Source of the DNA: Dirofilaria immitis
Lineage: Eukaryota > Nematoda > Chromadorea > Rhabditida > Onchocercidae
Assembly: GCA_024305405.1 (NCBI GenBank)
Contig: JAKNDB010000109.1
Coordinates: 3,658,001 to 3,722,000, forward strand
Reading direction: 5' to 3'
Length of the DNA: 64,000 nucleotides
Part shown: piece after piece, positions 1 through 12,400 of the stretch
Layout of the letters: the number at the start of each line of letters is the position of its first letter
Numbering within the stretch: position 1 is the stretch's first letter
The notes under the pieces: model-generated
Database searches by the model: none
The model's input: the letters and a program-made list of their open reading frames with translations, nothing else
Told to the model about the DNA's origin: nothing
Made by a program: the position numbers and the translations under genes

Positions 1-1723
1 GAGAAAGAAATCAAATTTCAATCGCAATTGCATATATCATTAATAACTTTATCGTTTCTTCTTTAATATATTTCAATTAAATTTCATGAATAATCTGTAC
101 AGTACAGTGATAGAGCATTGCTGACACTTAACATCTACTGATTAGCATGAAATTTATGCATTTCTTCTTCATTTATATGCATAGTGTGTAATTAATCTTT
201 GCTGAACCTTTAGATTTTTGATTTTCGTTCGTGAAACTTCACTTTTGATTCCTAATAATTGTTTTTCCTAAAGTTCTCAACATGCTTTATCTGTAGCTTG
301 TTATCATTCTTTTCACTTATTTGATTAGGATTATTTTGTGAAGAAAAGCTGTAAAGTTGATAGTCCGTGCACAAATCCACGTCACTTACTTTTAATACAT
401 CTAATCTTTACTGCATTTATGAATATTTCCCTTTTAGTTTTAATATCATCAATGGAGCCAACGACAAGTAATAAATCTATGATAAAGGCCTTATGCTTGT
501 ATTAAAATATCTTAGTTTTATGTTATCCATAGGATTTACTTATGTGTGGACATGATGTGCTTTTCGAATCGCGTAATTTGTTACAATAACAAATCTCAAT
601 TGAAAATGCTGAAATGGGATGAAAGTAATGAGAACACTAACATCATTCCAAACATTGTCCAAAACAGTATGAAGTAGAGATGAATGTTTTAATAAAAATA
701 CGCGAATTTCAGAAGAAAACAATTTTACATCAGCTTTACAACCAAACGAAAAATCAGAAGCTAGTCAAAGTGATGAGCACAGGTAGGTCGGCTGCACCAC
801 AGTAGGTCCTTCATTCTGCGTTTCTGCTCAACTATTTTATATTTAGCATTTTTTTTTGCAACTGCTTTAATGCTTGATAGGTTACGAATCATTTTTTTCT
901 AAAATATTTTTTTATACACTGGTTGCGTCAGCTTAATAATTTGCTTAATTTAAAAATAATTATTTTTGAGTTCTCGTACGTCAATTTCAAAATTCGAAGA
1001 AGCAAATGATCCAGACATGACGACGCCACCAATGATTAAGCAACAATTTACATTCGATGATGAGAAACTCTCTTCCAAAAAATTTGTGACTGAAGACAAC
1101 ATTTTGGAAAGGAAGAGGTCTACTACAGAGGAAAAAATTCTTCACGTAAAACTTCAACAATGGGAGAAGAAATACCTTCAAGAAAAGTTTCAACTATGGA
1201 GGAAAATGTTCTATCTCGAACATCGTCTGTTATTGAAGATGAGAAATTTCTGTCAAGAAAAGCTTCAGAAGTTAAAGAAAAGAAAGCGCCATCAAGGAAA
1301 ACATCGGCAATACAAGAAGCAAAAGTACCGTCTAGAAAAACGTCAGAAATCGAAACTGAATCGCGAAAAGCATCAGCTATCGAAGAAGTAAAAGTCGCTT
1401 CCAGGAAATCATCTGCAACGCAAGAAAAACCTCTCTCTCGAAAGATATCATTAGAAATAGAAGAAAAGGTCCAATCGCGAAAGACTTCAAAAATGGCGAA
1501 TCTCGAAGAAAATAACGAAACAATGGAATATTCGCTTGAAGCGCCAAAGTCAATAACAGCGGGAAGAACAAAAAAGCCAAGTTTGCATTTTTCATTCCTT
1601 CAAATTTTCTCAAAATCCAGAATTCTAGATTCTAAAATGTAATTTCTAAATACAAGTTAATTCACTTTTCAAATTTGTTTTGAATGATTAATTCTTAAAT
1701 TCAAAGTTATTGAAAGTTTGAAA

Positions 1724-1755
1724 TTTTTCTTCCAGCAATTTTGCTGGAAGAAAAA
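1724..1755. repeat. Perfect 15-bp hairpin with 2-nt loop
   Basis: Bases 1724-1738 pair perfectly with 1741-1755 around a TT loop. The stem contains TTCTTCCAG, so a splice-acceptor-like sequence reads on both strands. It lies in the intron between the SRK-repeat exon and the exon at 2035. The right-arm copy near 9298-9330 has an altered loop and A-run length. Confidence 0.8.
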
Positions 1756-2450
1756 TGATTTGTTTGTCATTGAAAGAAGCCGAGTATGTACAATAATTGC
1801 ATAAAATACAAGTTTCATGACCAATATTCGGTTCATTGAAGGCTTCGCATGTTGTTGTTATTTTATGCTTATTTTATTTCTTTTCTAAACTGGCTGTTCT
1901 GTGTTGCGCCATTGGTTGATATGGCCTATTATTACTTTATTTACTTGTTATTTGAAGTTAAAAAGGCGAGCATTCGCAAGTTTAATTAAGAAATGCGATC
2001 ATTTTGTTACTCTGTTTATTGGTAAAAATTGCAGAACTGAAGAATATGAAAGAAATGTTGAACCTGAACTTGAAGCCGTCGTAGAGTCTGCACCAGCTGC
2101 TGAAGAAATTGAAGTTGAAGCAGGAGAGCGTGAAACTATGGTTGAAATAGGAAGTGAAGAATTTAAAAATGAGGTTTGATTCAAATTATAGAATCAAGTT
2201 TTTAAAATAATTGACAAAAGTTTGTTTCAATCTACAAATAATCCCGTATAAAGAATACGTTATAGATTCCCATAGAAGACGCTATTGCTGAAGATATTGA
2301 AAATGAAATGGAAAAGACACGTATTTCATATGTAAGCAACGATGATCAGGAATATTCTGTCATTGATGAAGTAAATTTTTAACAATAAAAAAGGAAGTAA
2401 GGAACACAAATTTTTAAAACTATTTAAGTTTTTAAAATTGGTAACAGTGC

Positions 2451-2518
2451 GACTTCATAAAGTGAGAATATGGGACTTCATAAAGTGAGAATATGGGACT
2501 TCATAAAGTGAGAATATT
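2451..2518. repeat. Three tandem copies of a 24-bp unit
   Basis: The unit begins GACTTCATAAAGTGAGAATA and repeats at 2451, 2475 and 2499; the third copy ends imperfectly. It sits in the intron before the exon at 2576. The same array, inverted, is at about 8535-8602 in the right arm, so it predates whatever made the palindrome. Confidence 0.9.
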
Positions 2519-2662
2519 TATTACCTCTATATTTCAAAAATAATATCGATAAATTTCGTGGATGTTAAATTGCAGCGAGAATCTCCTCCAATATCTCGGA
2601 AAATTATTTCATCTCCTACACACAGGCGTTCTCCATCACCGATCAGAAAACGTCAGGAACGA

Positions 2663-4312
2663 CAATAAAAGGGAAAAAACTTTCACGATATGCGTACAGA
2701 AATTAAGGCCATTGTACTATGCTTATTGTAGCCGCTTATTGCATCGCCTAATTTATCAGAAAATTTTTTAAATTCTAGAAAGACTTGTATTTTTTTCAGT
2801 TTCGTTCCAACCAACCAAAAAGCATTTGATGTCATGAAGCTCTAGATGCAAATTGTTTCTCTCGGAAGAATACTGTAGCCCCGCTCAAGAGGACTTTGGG
2901 TGTAAAAATATGCTACGTATAGTTATACTTATACGCTACATTTCCATATAGATTAAATAAAAGTTAAAAAATCGCGAAATATCCTTCACCCAGATTTGTT
3001 ACACACAGAAGCAATTTTAAAATTGATCGATCCAAAAGTTTATCAGCTTTTTAATGTGCAGAACTTCGTTATTTTTTATTCTTTTTATAGTTAGTAATGG
3101 AAAACAGAATATTTATGTTATGAAGCATGTAGCCAGCTATGGTTTTTTCATAGTCTTTGAAGTAAAGAAAAAATGCAAAATTGACACAATAGCATAATTA
3201 ATTTTTTATGAAATGTATGTAAAATCAAACGACAAAATTTGAAGCATAAAAACACTAAATTCTTGGCACTTCACGAAACATAAAAAAGAAGGAAATGATT
3301 AAAATGGTACAGAAAGAGATAAACTATAATTGCATTCCTATCTATGATGATAATAAGCATGTATGGGTAATTTCCTATCGGCAGAAAATGATGAAAATGA
3401 AGTGATGATACAAGATAGTAAATTTTTCTAATACATTGATATTTTCATAGCGTTGTAATTTTAAGTCCATGAATGGGATTGCAAGGAAGCAATGTTGGAT
3501 TACTTATTACTACGTAGTGCTACAGCAATTAATAGTTGTTGGAAGAAAAATTTCTCAATTTAAAATAGGAAAATTTTGACAAAATTTTAGCACAATATAG
3601 CAATCAAATCATACACATGCAAACATACAAAAACTTGAAGCAACAGAGAGATAGAATTGATACATCACGTCTTCAACCATGTTTGTCATCAACCTTTTAT
3701 TTATCGCATTAAATTGATTGTTTAGTATATTTAATAGTAAATAAATAAAATTATATATATATGAAATTTAAAAACGCACTCAAATAATTTAAAAAAAAAA
3801 GCGAAAGTAGAACACTATGATGCATGTTCTATTTGCTGTCTTGTTTAATTTCAATTCCTAAGATAAACTACAATTAAAATATTAGAGACATGGCAAGACT
3901 AAGAACTATAAATTATCCAAAGAATTTCAATCCAAAATATTTTCATTTTCTGCCGCTTTTTGTATTGATAAAAATCGAATGATAAAATCTTTTCTTTTTC
4001 ATAAAAATTTATTATTTACCTTTGAATTTGTATCGTAATGTAGCAAAGACAGAGCATTTCTAAAATGCAATTTATCCAAAAGGACAATGATATCAGAAAT
4101 GATTGATTGTGTACTATTCAGTTATTACTATCATTAAGCATTTCATGGATATATTTCATGGATAGTGCTTTCTCTGCAATTAATTATTTAAATGTTCAAT
4201 CAGTATTAAAAACAATTAAATTTGAAAAATTCATCGTTGATGGTAAAATAAATCTGTATGATATGAAACTGTAATAAGCAGAACAGATCGCTATCCTTGA
4301 AATGTGTAATAT

Positions 4313-4343
<31 letters not shown>

Positions 4344-6441
4344 CAACAACATCCTTTTTAAAGCAATGTCCTTTTAATTTGATAGAAATAGAAACAGCGT
4401 CAAGATTCGTTAATTTTCGTAACAGTACTATAGTCTGTTGTTTAACTAATAAAATCCAATTCCTTCTTTTCTTATGAACCCATCGTCCAATAACGAGCGA
4501 AACCGGAATATAAACGGCTGAGTGTACTGCTCGGTGAATTTGTTGTCGGATAAGCCTAAAAGATACATCCCGTTTTATATTATTGACACATTTATTAGAA
4601 TTTCCAACCTTAGCGCATGAATGCTTATCTATTTATTTCTTTGTACATTAAAAAACTTCAATTAAACTTTTTTTTGCATATTGTAAACAGATTGTTTGCA
4701 GTTAACTAACTGTGATTATTACTTTTCTTCCTTTTTAAAGCTTAACATTCAGTTAATTCCAATAATGCATTGTCATTATAGCAAGGGTTAGAACGCATCT
4801 TTAAGCTTGCATTAGCTTGTTCAATAGGTTATAAACTGAACACAAAAGGATATTTTCAATACAAAAAGGATTTTTTAATTTAACAAAATGGACTGAAACA
4901 ACAAAAAGTGCGCTTTTGAATAACTGAAATAAATTCCGAAACATATAAGCAAAAGTACTAAAAAATTATAGTCGGCATGATGAGCACCGGAAAATGCTTT
5001 GAGATATAAATGTAGAGTGCTTCGAAAACATGAGCCTATCTAATTGGTATCAGGATGGATCAATTTAAAAGGGATTTCTGACAATTGCATGACTACATCT
5101 GATGGTCACAACAATAAGGGCTATTGAGCAAAATATCCTATACTTAAAAAACTATTTATGAAGCATGGATACAGCTCACCCTTTCCCTGGCAAGTCTTTC
5201 ACGAGATAAACTTCTTTGCAAATCAGTAATCCTGCCCTGAAAACAATGTTTCATATTGAAAATTGACAGATAATACATTATGTCTTTTGCATGAAACTTT
5301 AATGTTAAGGAGATGCAGTTATTGTTACTGATAAGTTAATTTGCTATGTATGATAGAATTTCGCGTGCAATATACGTTTGTTAGATGATAGTAACGATAA
5401 TCCGCAATGCAGAAACATTTAAACAAGTGAGATATCCCCATATGCCATTAATTTCATTATAATTTTTATTCTCAATTTTGCAGGAAGGGATATCGTATTA
5501 TTCTCCATAAAATTCTCTTACCTCCATAAAACCATTAAAAGTTAGGAGTATTCCACATTTGGAAAGAAAAACTTGATGAATTTTCAACCATTAAAATTAA
5601 TTTGATTTCAAGACCCAAATAGAAAGTACTAAATCATTCATCATTTATTTGGCATTTGATTTCTACATCAAAATTTGCTAATATTAAAAAATAGCTATCA
5701 AAAACACTGCTACATTGAGATTGCAGGACTGATCTACCGACTGTTAAATCAGTTTGTCTTACGTTAAAATTTTATTGATGTTTATTCATATATTAGATTT
5801 TAATTTAAATGCTTAGAAATTTTACGAACTGTATGCCGTGTCCTTATCTTTCTTCCAATATTGTTAAGTTCTATAGTATGGGGTGTTCTTGTTATAACAA
5901 ATTTGAATTTTTGAGAATTAAAGAGATCAACAACATTTTTCAATTAGCTTAGTTTTTGCGAGCAAGCAAAGTGTTAGGCGTTACAAGCTCACCTCATACA
6001 AATTATGAACCGGTATCGGATTATAGGTGTATCGATTAGTATACAGATCTGAATGGGCTTGAAGCAGTAACGGATAGTTATAAGCCTATAAATACTGCTG
6101 TGAAAAATGTGATTTAAATTTGGAAAAAACAGTAATGAAATAAAGGACTTAAATTTTGCTTGTTTAAACTGCAAATATAAGTTGAAAAATGAATTCAGAA
6201 AAAATGTTTGAAACACTTTGTTTCTATTGTCGTATTACTTTGAAACTCTCTAATGACCTTCAAATGTCTTTTCTCCAAGAATTTGTTAAAAATTTTTAGT
6301 TCATATGTAAAACTAAAATATATTAAATTAAAAGAAAAAGACTGGATAGTTGAATCAGATTAAAAGTTCTGTGACACCTTAAAAACTTTATTTTTCTCAG
6401 TCTGGAGAATCATTTTTCAAATAATAAGTATACAAGGAACT
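2663..6441. other. Unique left part of palindrome centre, no gene seen
   Basis: This follows the abrupt end of the left arm and runs to the stop codon of the minus-strand gene at 6442. I see no exon with recognisable protein content on either strand; open frames are short and AT-biased. It includes a mixed CAG/CAA tract at 4314-4350. It presumably contains the 3' untranslated region of the minus-strand gene at its right end. Confidence 0.6.
4314..4350. repeat. (CAG)7(CAA)5 trinucleotide tract
   Basis: There are seven CAG units followed directly by five CAA units and a final C. It is not in a convincing coding frame, so it looks like a simple microsatellite and not a polyglutamine exon. Confidence 0.9.
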
Positions 6442-9400
6442 CTAAAATATGTGCAGAATAGACAGCCGTTGCTGATGATTATAGATCGGCAAAAATTTTT
6501 TGAAATAACGAACTCTGTATTCATTGATAGGAGTATATTCTTGGGTCAAATAAGGTCTTGCTGGTGAACGATACTTGGCATAGGCACTCGGTAACCCATA
6601 TTCAACATGGCGATTCAGATCGCGAACATAACTATCTACTCGTGATAGACGTTCCGTATCGTAGAACACATCGATATTTGAACGTGAGCTAAAAGAAAAA
6701 TTTTTTCTAAAATAAACCGTGTTGATTGCCAAGCCTAAATTTGATGAAAGATATGGAAGCAGTACTTTCGTCGGTTTTCGTTCAATCGAAGGAAGCAAAC
6801 CTTGTTCGACTTAATCCATCGAATGCTGAGAAACGGCTCAGGCTCCTTGCAAGCTCGTACTGTTTTTGTCCGCTATATTCCATAAAGGAAATGAATGAGC
6901 CGGAACGTGATGAAGGGTGGTATACAGATGACAATGGTGGCGTGGAATAGTCACGAGTTCGAAATGGTGGTGTCGCATAGCTCGACGTATAACTAAATTT
7001 CATTATTAGTGAGTTTATTTCAAGATTACTATAAAACTTTTAAAAAGTTCTGGTTCCTCACATAATTGTTTTAGTGAACGATATTATGGCACTATAAATT
7101 TCTTTTAAGAAGTGGCACCGTGTCCGACATGCAATTTTAACAATAGAGGAATAAGGATGTATTAAATAATGGACAATTTCAGTCTTCCTGTTGACTTTGT
7201 AGAAAGATGGATGTACCGGTAATAATTGCTGGTTGAACGTTTTGAACGAAGCGCATTTCTTAGTTCTCGAGAACGACTACGCGAACGTTCAAGAAGACGA
7301 GTCGTTGAGTACAAACTACTTGAAAATGGACCTGAAAATTGGTAACTCTGCACAAGTTATATTCTAAGTGTACTGTGATTCTTGATATATTTATTAATCT
7401 CATTGACTTTATTATTTGCTTGCTAAAGTTAGGCAAATCTCATAAAATGATTTTAATTATCGATTAAGGTGAAAAAAATTATTGAATAGCAAACGGATAT
7501 CTTTAAAGATTGTTAAATTGTAAGTTAAAGAAATGGTAAATTATTTTGAAATTTATTCTCAAATTCCAGCAATATGTAAAAAAAAACTTTCCTGTCCGGA
7601 GAAAAGATAAAAATATTTTAAATTTCTACTCGTAAAACTGATTCGAGATTACCTAAATTCGAAATTAATCATCGTTTTCTTAAAGACTTATCGTAGTTCA
7701 AAATTATGAAAATTTTCAAATATCAAATTTCAATTGCACGTCATTTGCATAGTAAATGGCCTATTGAACTGAAGACGAATATTAAAAACGAACCCGAATT
7801 GACAATATCATCAAATATCGTGGTATAAGTAGATGGAGGTTTATAAATAGAAACGGCAGTGTAATCGTTGCGATATTTTCGCGTGGTATTTTGTATCCAT
7901 GGACTGATTGGTGAATAAGTTGTTTTCTCGACCGGGGTGTAGGATGAAAATGATAAATAACTTGGCATACGAGCAGGAGGACCTCTTTGTCGATGTTTAT
8001 CCTGGTATAATATTTTTAATGAGAATTTTAAACGGAAATCCTAACATATCTTATCAAAGAACGCCACTCGAAATTTTCAAATATTTGCAGAATTATCGAC
8101 TGGCAATAAAGAAATAAGCCTATTCTATATTTTTAACAATCGACAAAACCAATCACCTTAATTCACAAAGTTTTTTAAAAAAGCATTTGTAATAAGAATA
8201 ATATACTAAAATGAAATGAATCACTAAAATTGTTAAATTCAAAAGCTAAACCAATTAAGATCTAAAGATCAATAAAATCATTTTTTGGAACTATTAGATG
8301 AAATCATTCAAATATTAGATGACTGCATACTTGATCATATGACATGTATGTACTTCCGTAAGTTGTCTTCTTCCTCACTGGTGATGGTGATCGTTCCTGA
8401 CGTTTTCTGATCGGTGATGGAGAACGCCTGTGTGTAGGAGATGAAATAATTTTCCGAGATATTGGAGGAGATTCTCGCTGCAATTTAACATCCACGAAAT
8501 TTATCGATATTATTTTTGAAATATAGAGGTAATAAATATTCTCACTTTATGAAGTCCCATATTCTCACTTTATGAAGTCCCATATTCTCACTTTATGAAG
8601 TCGCACTGTTACCAATTTTAAAAACTTAAATAGTTTTAAAAATTTGTGTTCCTTACTTCCTTTTTTATTGTTAAAAATTTACTTCATCAATGACAGAATA
8701 TTCCTGATCATCGTTGCTTACATATGAAATACGTGTCTTTTCCATTTCATTTTCAATATCTTCAGCAATAGCGTCTTCTATGGGAATCTATAACGTATTC
8801 TTTATACGGGATTATTTGTAGATTGAAACAAACTTTTGTCAATTATTTTAAAAACTTGATTCTATAATTTGAATCAAACCTCATTTTTAAATTCTTCACT
8901 TCCTATTTCAACCATAGTTTCACGCTCTCCTGCTTCAACTTCAATTTCTTCAGCAGCTGGTGCAGACTCTACGACGGCTTCAAGTTCAGGTTCAACATTT
9001 CTTTCATATTCTTCAGTTCTGCAATTTTTACCAATAAACAGAGTAACAAAATGATCGCATTTCTTAATTAAACTTGCGAATGCTCGCCTTTTTAACTTCA
9101 AATAACAAGTAAATAAAGTAATAATAGGCCATATCAACCAATGGCGCAACACAGAACAGCCAGTTTAGAAAAGAAATAAAATAAGCATAAAATAACAACA
9201 ACATGCGAAGCCTTCAATGAACCGAATATTGGTCATGAAACTTGTATTTTATGCAATTATTGTACATACTCGGCTTCTTTCAATGACAAACAAATCATTT
9301 TCTTCCAGCAAAAATTGCTGGAAGAAAAATTTCAAACTTTCAATAACTTTGAATTTAAGAATTAATCATTCAAAACAAATTTGAAAAGTGAATTAACTTG

Positions 9401-12400
9401 TATTTAGAAATTACATTTTAGAATCTAGAATTCTGGATTTTGAGAAAATTTGAAGGAATGAAAAATGCAAACTTGGCTTTTTTGTTCTTCCCGCTGTTAT
9501 TGACTTTGGCGCTTCAAGCGAATATTCCATTGTTTCGTTATTTTCTTCGAGATTCGCCATTTTTGAAGTCTTTCGCGATTGGACCTTTTCTTCTATTTCT
9601 AATGATATCTTTCGAGAGAGAGGTTTTCTTGCGTTGCAGATGATTTCCTGGAAGCGACTTTTACTTCTTCGATAGCTGATGCTTTTCGCGATTCAGTTTC
9701 GATTTCTGACGTTTTCTAGACGGTACTTTTGCTTCTTGTATTGCCGATGTTTTCCTTGATGGCGCTTTCTTTTCTTTAACTTCTGAAGCTTTTCTTGACA
9801 GAAATTTCTCATCTTCAATAACAGACGATGTTCGAGATAGAACATTTTCCTCCATAGTTGAAACTTTTCTTGAAGGTATTTCTTCTCCCATTGTTGAAGT
9901 TTTACGTGAAGAATTTTTTCCTCTGTAGTAGACCTCTTCCTTTCCAAAATGTTGTCTTCAGTCACAAATTTTTGGAAGAGAGTTTCTCATCATCGAATGT
10001 AAATTGTTGCTTAATCATTGGTGGCGTCGTCATGTCTGGATCATTTGCTTCTTCGAATTTTGAAATTGACGTACGAGAACTCAAAAATAATTATTTTTAA
10101 ATTAAGCAAATTATTAAGCTGACGCAACCAGTGTATAAAAAAATATTTTAGAAAAAAATGATTCGTAACCTATCAAGCATTAAAGCAGTTGCAAAAAAAA
10201 TGCTAAATATAAAATAGTTGAGCAGAAACGCAGAATGAAGGACCTACTGTGGTGCAGCCGACCTACCTGTGCTCATCACTTTGACTAGCTTCTGATTTTT
10301 CGTTTGGTTGTAAAGCTGATGTAAAATTGTTTTCTTCTGAAATTCGCGTATTTTTATTAAAACATTCATCTCTACTTCATACTGTTTTGGACAATGTTTG
10401 GAATGATGTTAGTGTTCTCATTACTTTCATCCCATTTCAGCATTTTCAATTGAGATTTGTTATTGTAACAAATTACGCGATTCGAAAAGCACATCATGTC
10501 CACACATAAGTAAATCCTATGGATAACATAAAACTAAGATATTTTAATACAAGCATAAGGCCTTTATCATAGATTTATTACTTGTCGTTGGCTCCATTGA
10601 TGATATTAAAACTAAAAGGGAAATATTCATAAATGCAGTAAAGATTAGATGTATTAAAAGTAAGTGACGTGGATTTGTGCACGGACTATCAACTTTACAG
10701 CTTTTCTTCACAAAATAATCCTAATCAAATAAGTGAAAAAGAATGATAACAAGCTACAGATAAAGCATGTTGAGAACTTTAGGAAAAAACAATTATTAGG
10801 AATCAAAAGTGAAGTTTCACGAACGAAAATCAAAAAATCTAAAGGTTCAGCAAAGATTAATTACACACTATGCATATAAATGAAGAAGAAATGCATAAAT
10901 TTCATGCTAATCAGTAGATGTTAAGTGTCAGCAATGCTCTATCACTGTACTGTACAGATTATTCATGAAATTTAATTGAAATATATTAAAGAAGAAACGA
11001 TAAAGTTATTAATGATATATGCAATTGCGATTGAAATTTGATTTCTTTTATAAAGGGAGGAAAAATGAAATTAATTTTGAGTTTCTATACAGAATCTTAT
11101 AAAACTTGAACTTCTAAATACAGTTAAAATAATGTCAAAGCGCGAAAAAAAAAATAATATTGAGCAGGTTTAGAAGATATTGCCGCATGGTGGATATTTG
11201 AAGTATTAGAAACTAAAACTGATGCCATAAATGCTCTTACCACCGTGTGAATTATATTATAAAATAGCACAATATGATGTGCCATGTTCCCGTTGAGTAG
11301 ATGTTCTGCCAGTCCTTTAAATTTAAAACATATATTGCACAACTGAGTAACACATGCAAAGCCAACCTTCTTTTGGTCACCCTCCACAACCATTTCAACT
11401 GTTTCGATAGCCCAAACTTTAGATTGCTTCTTTTCGTTCAAGGGTTCTACATTATCGGGCTTATTTCCTTCGATATCCATTTGTTCCTCGTTTGTCGCTT
11501 CTGCTTCTACTGAGAATTCCTCAATAGCGGCTTCCGATTCATTCGTTGCCAAGCTCTGCAACTTTATTTTAGATTAATTTTTATTTATTTTTTATTGTTT
11601 TCTACTGTTATAAAGCTCTGCTAATGTTTTATAGCTCTTCACTTCAACAGAAGAAAACCTGGACAATATTACAACACATAAAATCATTTCTCTGTTTTTC
11701 CGAAATCTGTGTTTATGAGGATAAATGTATTTCAGTTAGTTTCGTTCAAAAATAAGCATTAATCAAGTTTAATGCGCTTATTCAAAAAACAATTATTAAA
11801 GGAAAATTAATATTTCATGACATCGTTGTATACGAATTTAGCCTATTAATGAAAAAGTTATCTTGTGAGACTAGAAGGGATGGTAGTTGAGGCATAAAGA
11901 TTTTGCATCTAGAAAAATTTCTAGAATTTTTATTCAGAATTTCTCGAGATTCAATAGTTTGCGATAAAAGCCAGAATGCTAAAATACCATAAAGCATTAA
12001 GTTAGGTGCCAGAAGCGCTTCACTTCGCACAATTATGGATTCTGTACTGTGATACCTGCTCAACGACAATCTCTTGTATGACGTCAGTAACCTCAACAGG
12101 TTTCGTATATTTCAGTTCGTCTTCAGCCTGTTCCGCTTCTGTTTGAGTTCTTTCCAGTTCTTGAGATTCTAGTTCCTCAGATTTTGCTTCAAGAGCATCA
12201 AGCTTCTGTTCTGCAGGTACTTCTTTCGCTTCGTTATCTTTTTGCAGTGCTTCAACAGTAACAGTTGTTGCCTCTTCTACTGGTGCTGTTCCTTCCTCTA
12301 GTATTGTTTCAATTTCATTAAATTCGTTACGTGTTTCAACTTTAAGATTCACAGCTATTTTTTCTTCCTCTAATAATGTTTCCGCTTCCGCAGTTAGCGC

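Larger units (their letters stand above)
4..2662 (+). repeat. Left arm of 2.66 kb inverted repeat
   Basis: This stretch is the reverse complement of 8391-11048. Base 4 pairs with 11048 and base 2662 with 8391; outside those points the sequences stop matching (bases 1-3 differ, and 2663 onward differs at once). The differences I found by eye are all one-base changes in homopolymer length, for example A6 against A5 near 1077, A5 against A4 near 1335 and 1425, and T9 against T8 near 849. I saw no substitutions but did not check every base. The arm starts three bases into the window, so it may begin at a contig end. Confidence 0.97.
713..2662 (+). pseudogene. Inverted partial copy of the Glu-rich/SRK-repeat gene
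   Basis: The left arm carries five exons of the minus-strand gene at 6442-16856, here on the plus strand: 713-782, 971 to about 1548 (the SRKxS repeat exon), 2035-2173, 2266-2370, and 2576-2662. The last is cut mid-exon: homology ends after the codons for RKRQER, where the full gene continues with SPSPVRKK. The first five coding exons-worth of N-terminus and the C-terminal exons are absent, so it cannot make the full protein. The repeat exon is closer to in-frame here than in the right arm (one apparent missing A near 1135 against four in total on the right). It is either a real broken duplicate or an assembly fold-back. Confidence 0.75.

Noticed and set aside
540..722. Identical 60-codon minus/plus frames at 540-722 and 10327-10509
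   Set aside because: They are antisense shadows seen twice because of the palindrome; the real exons run on the other strand.
966..1391. Lys-rich frame in the SRK exon (HVKLQQWEKKYLQEKF)
   Set aside because: Only its first part is the true frame. After about 1135 it is the shifted frame of the SRKxS repeats, which continue regularly in the other frame.
1901..2179. Apparent membrane protein start MLRHWLIWPIITLFT
   Set aside because: The hydrophobic part is intron read in frame ahead of the exon that begins after the acceptor at 2034.
4314..4350. Polyglutamine coding tract
   Set aside because: No open, spliceable protein context surrounds it; it is treated as a microsatellite.
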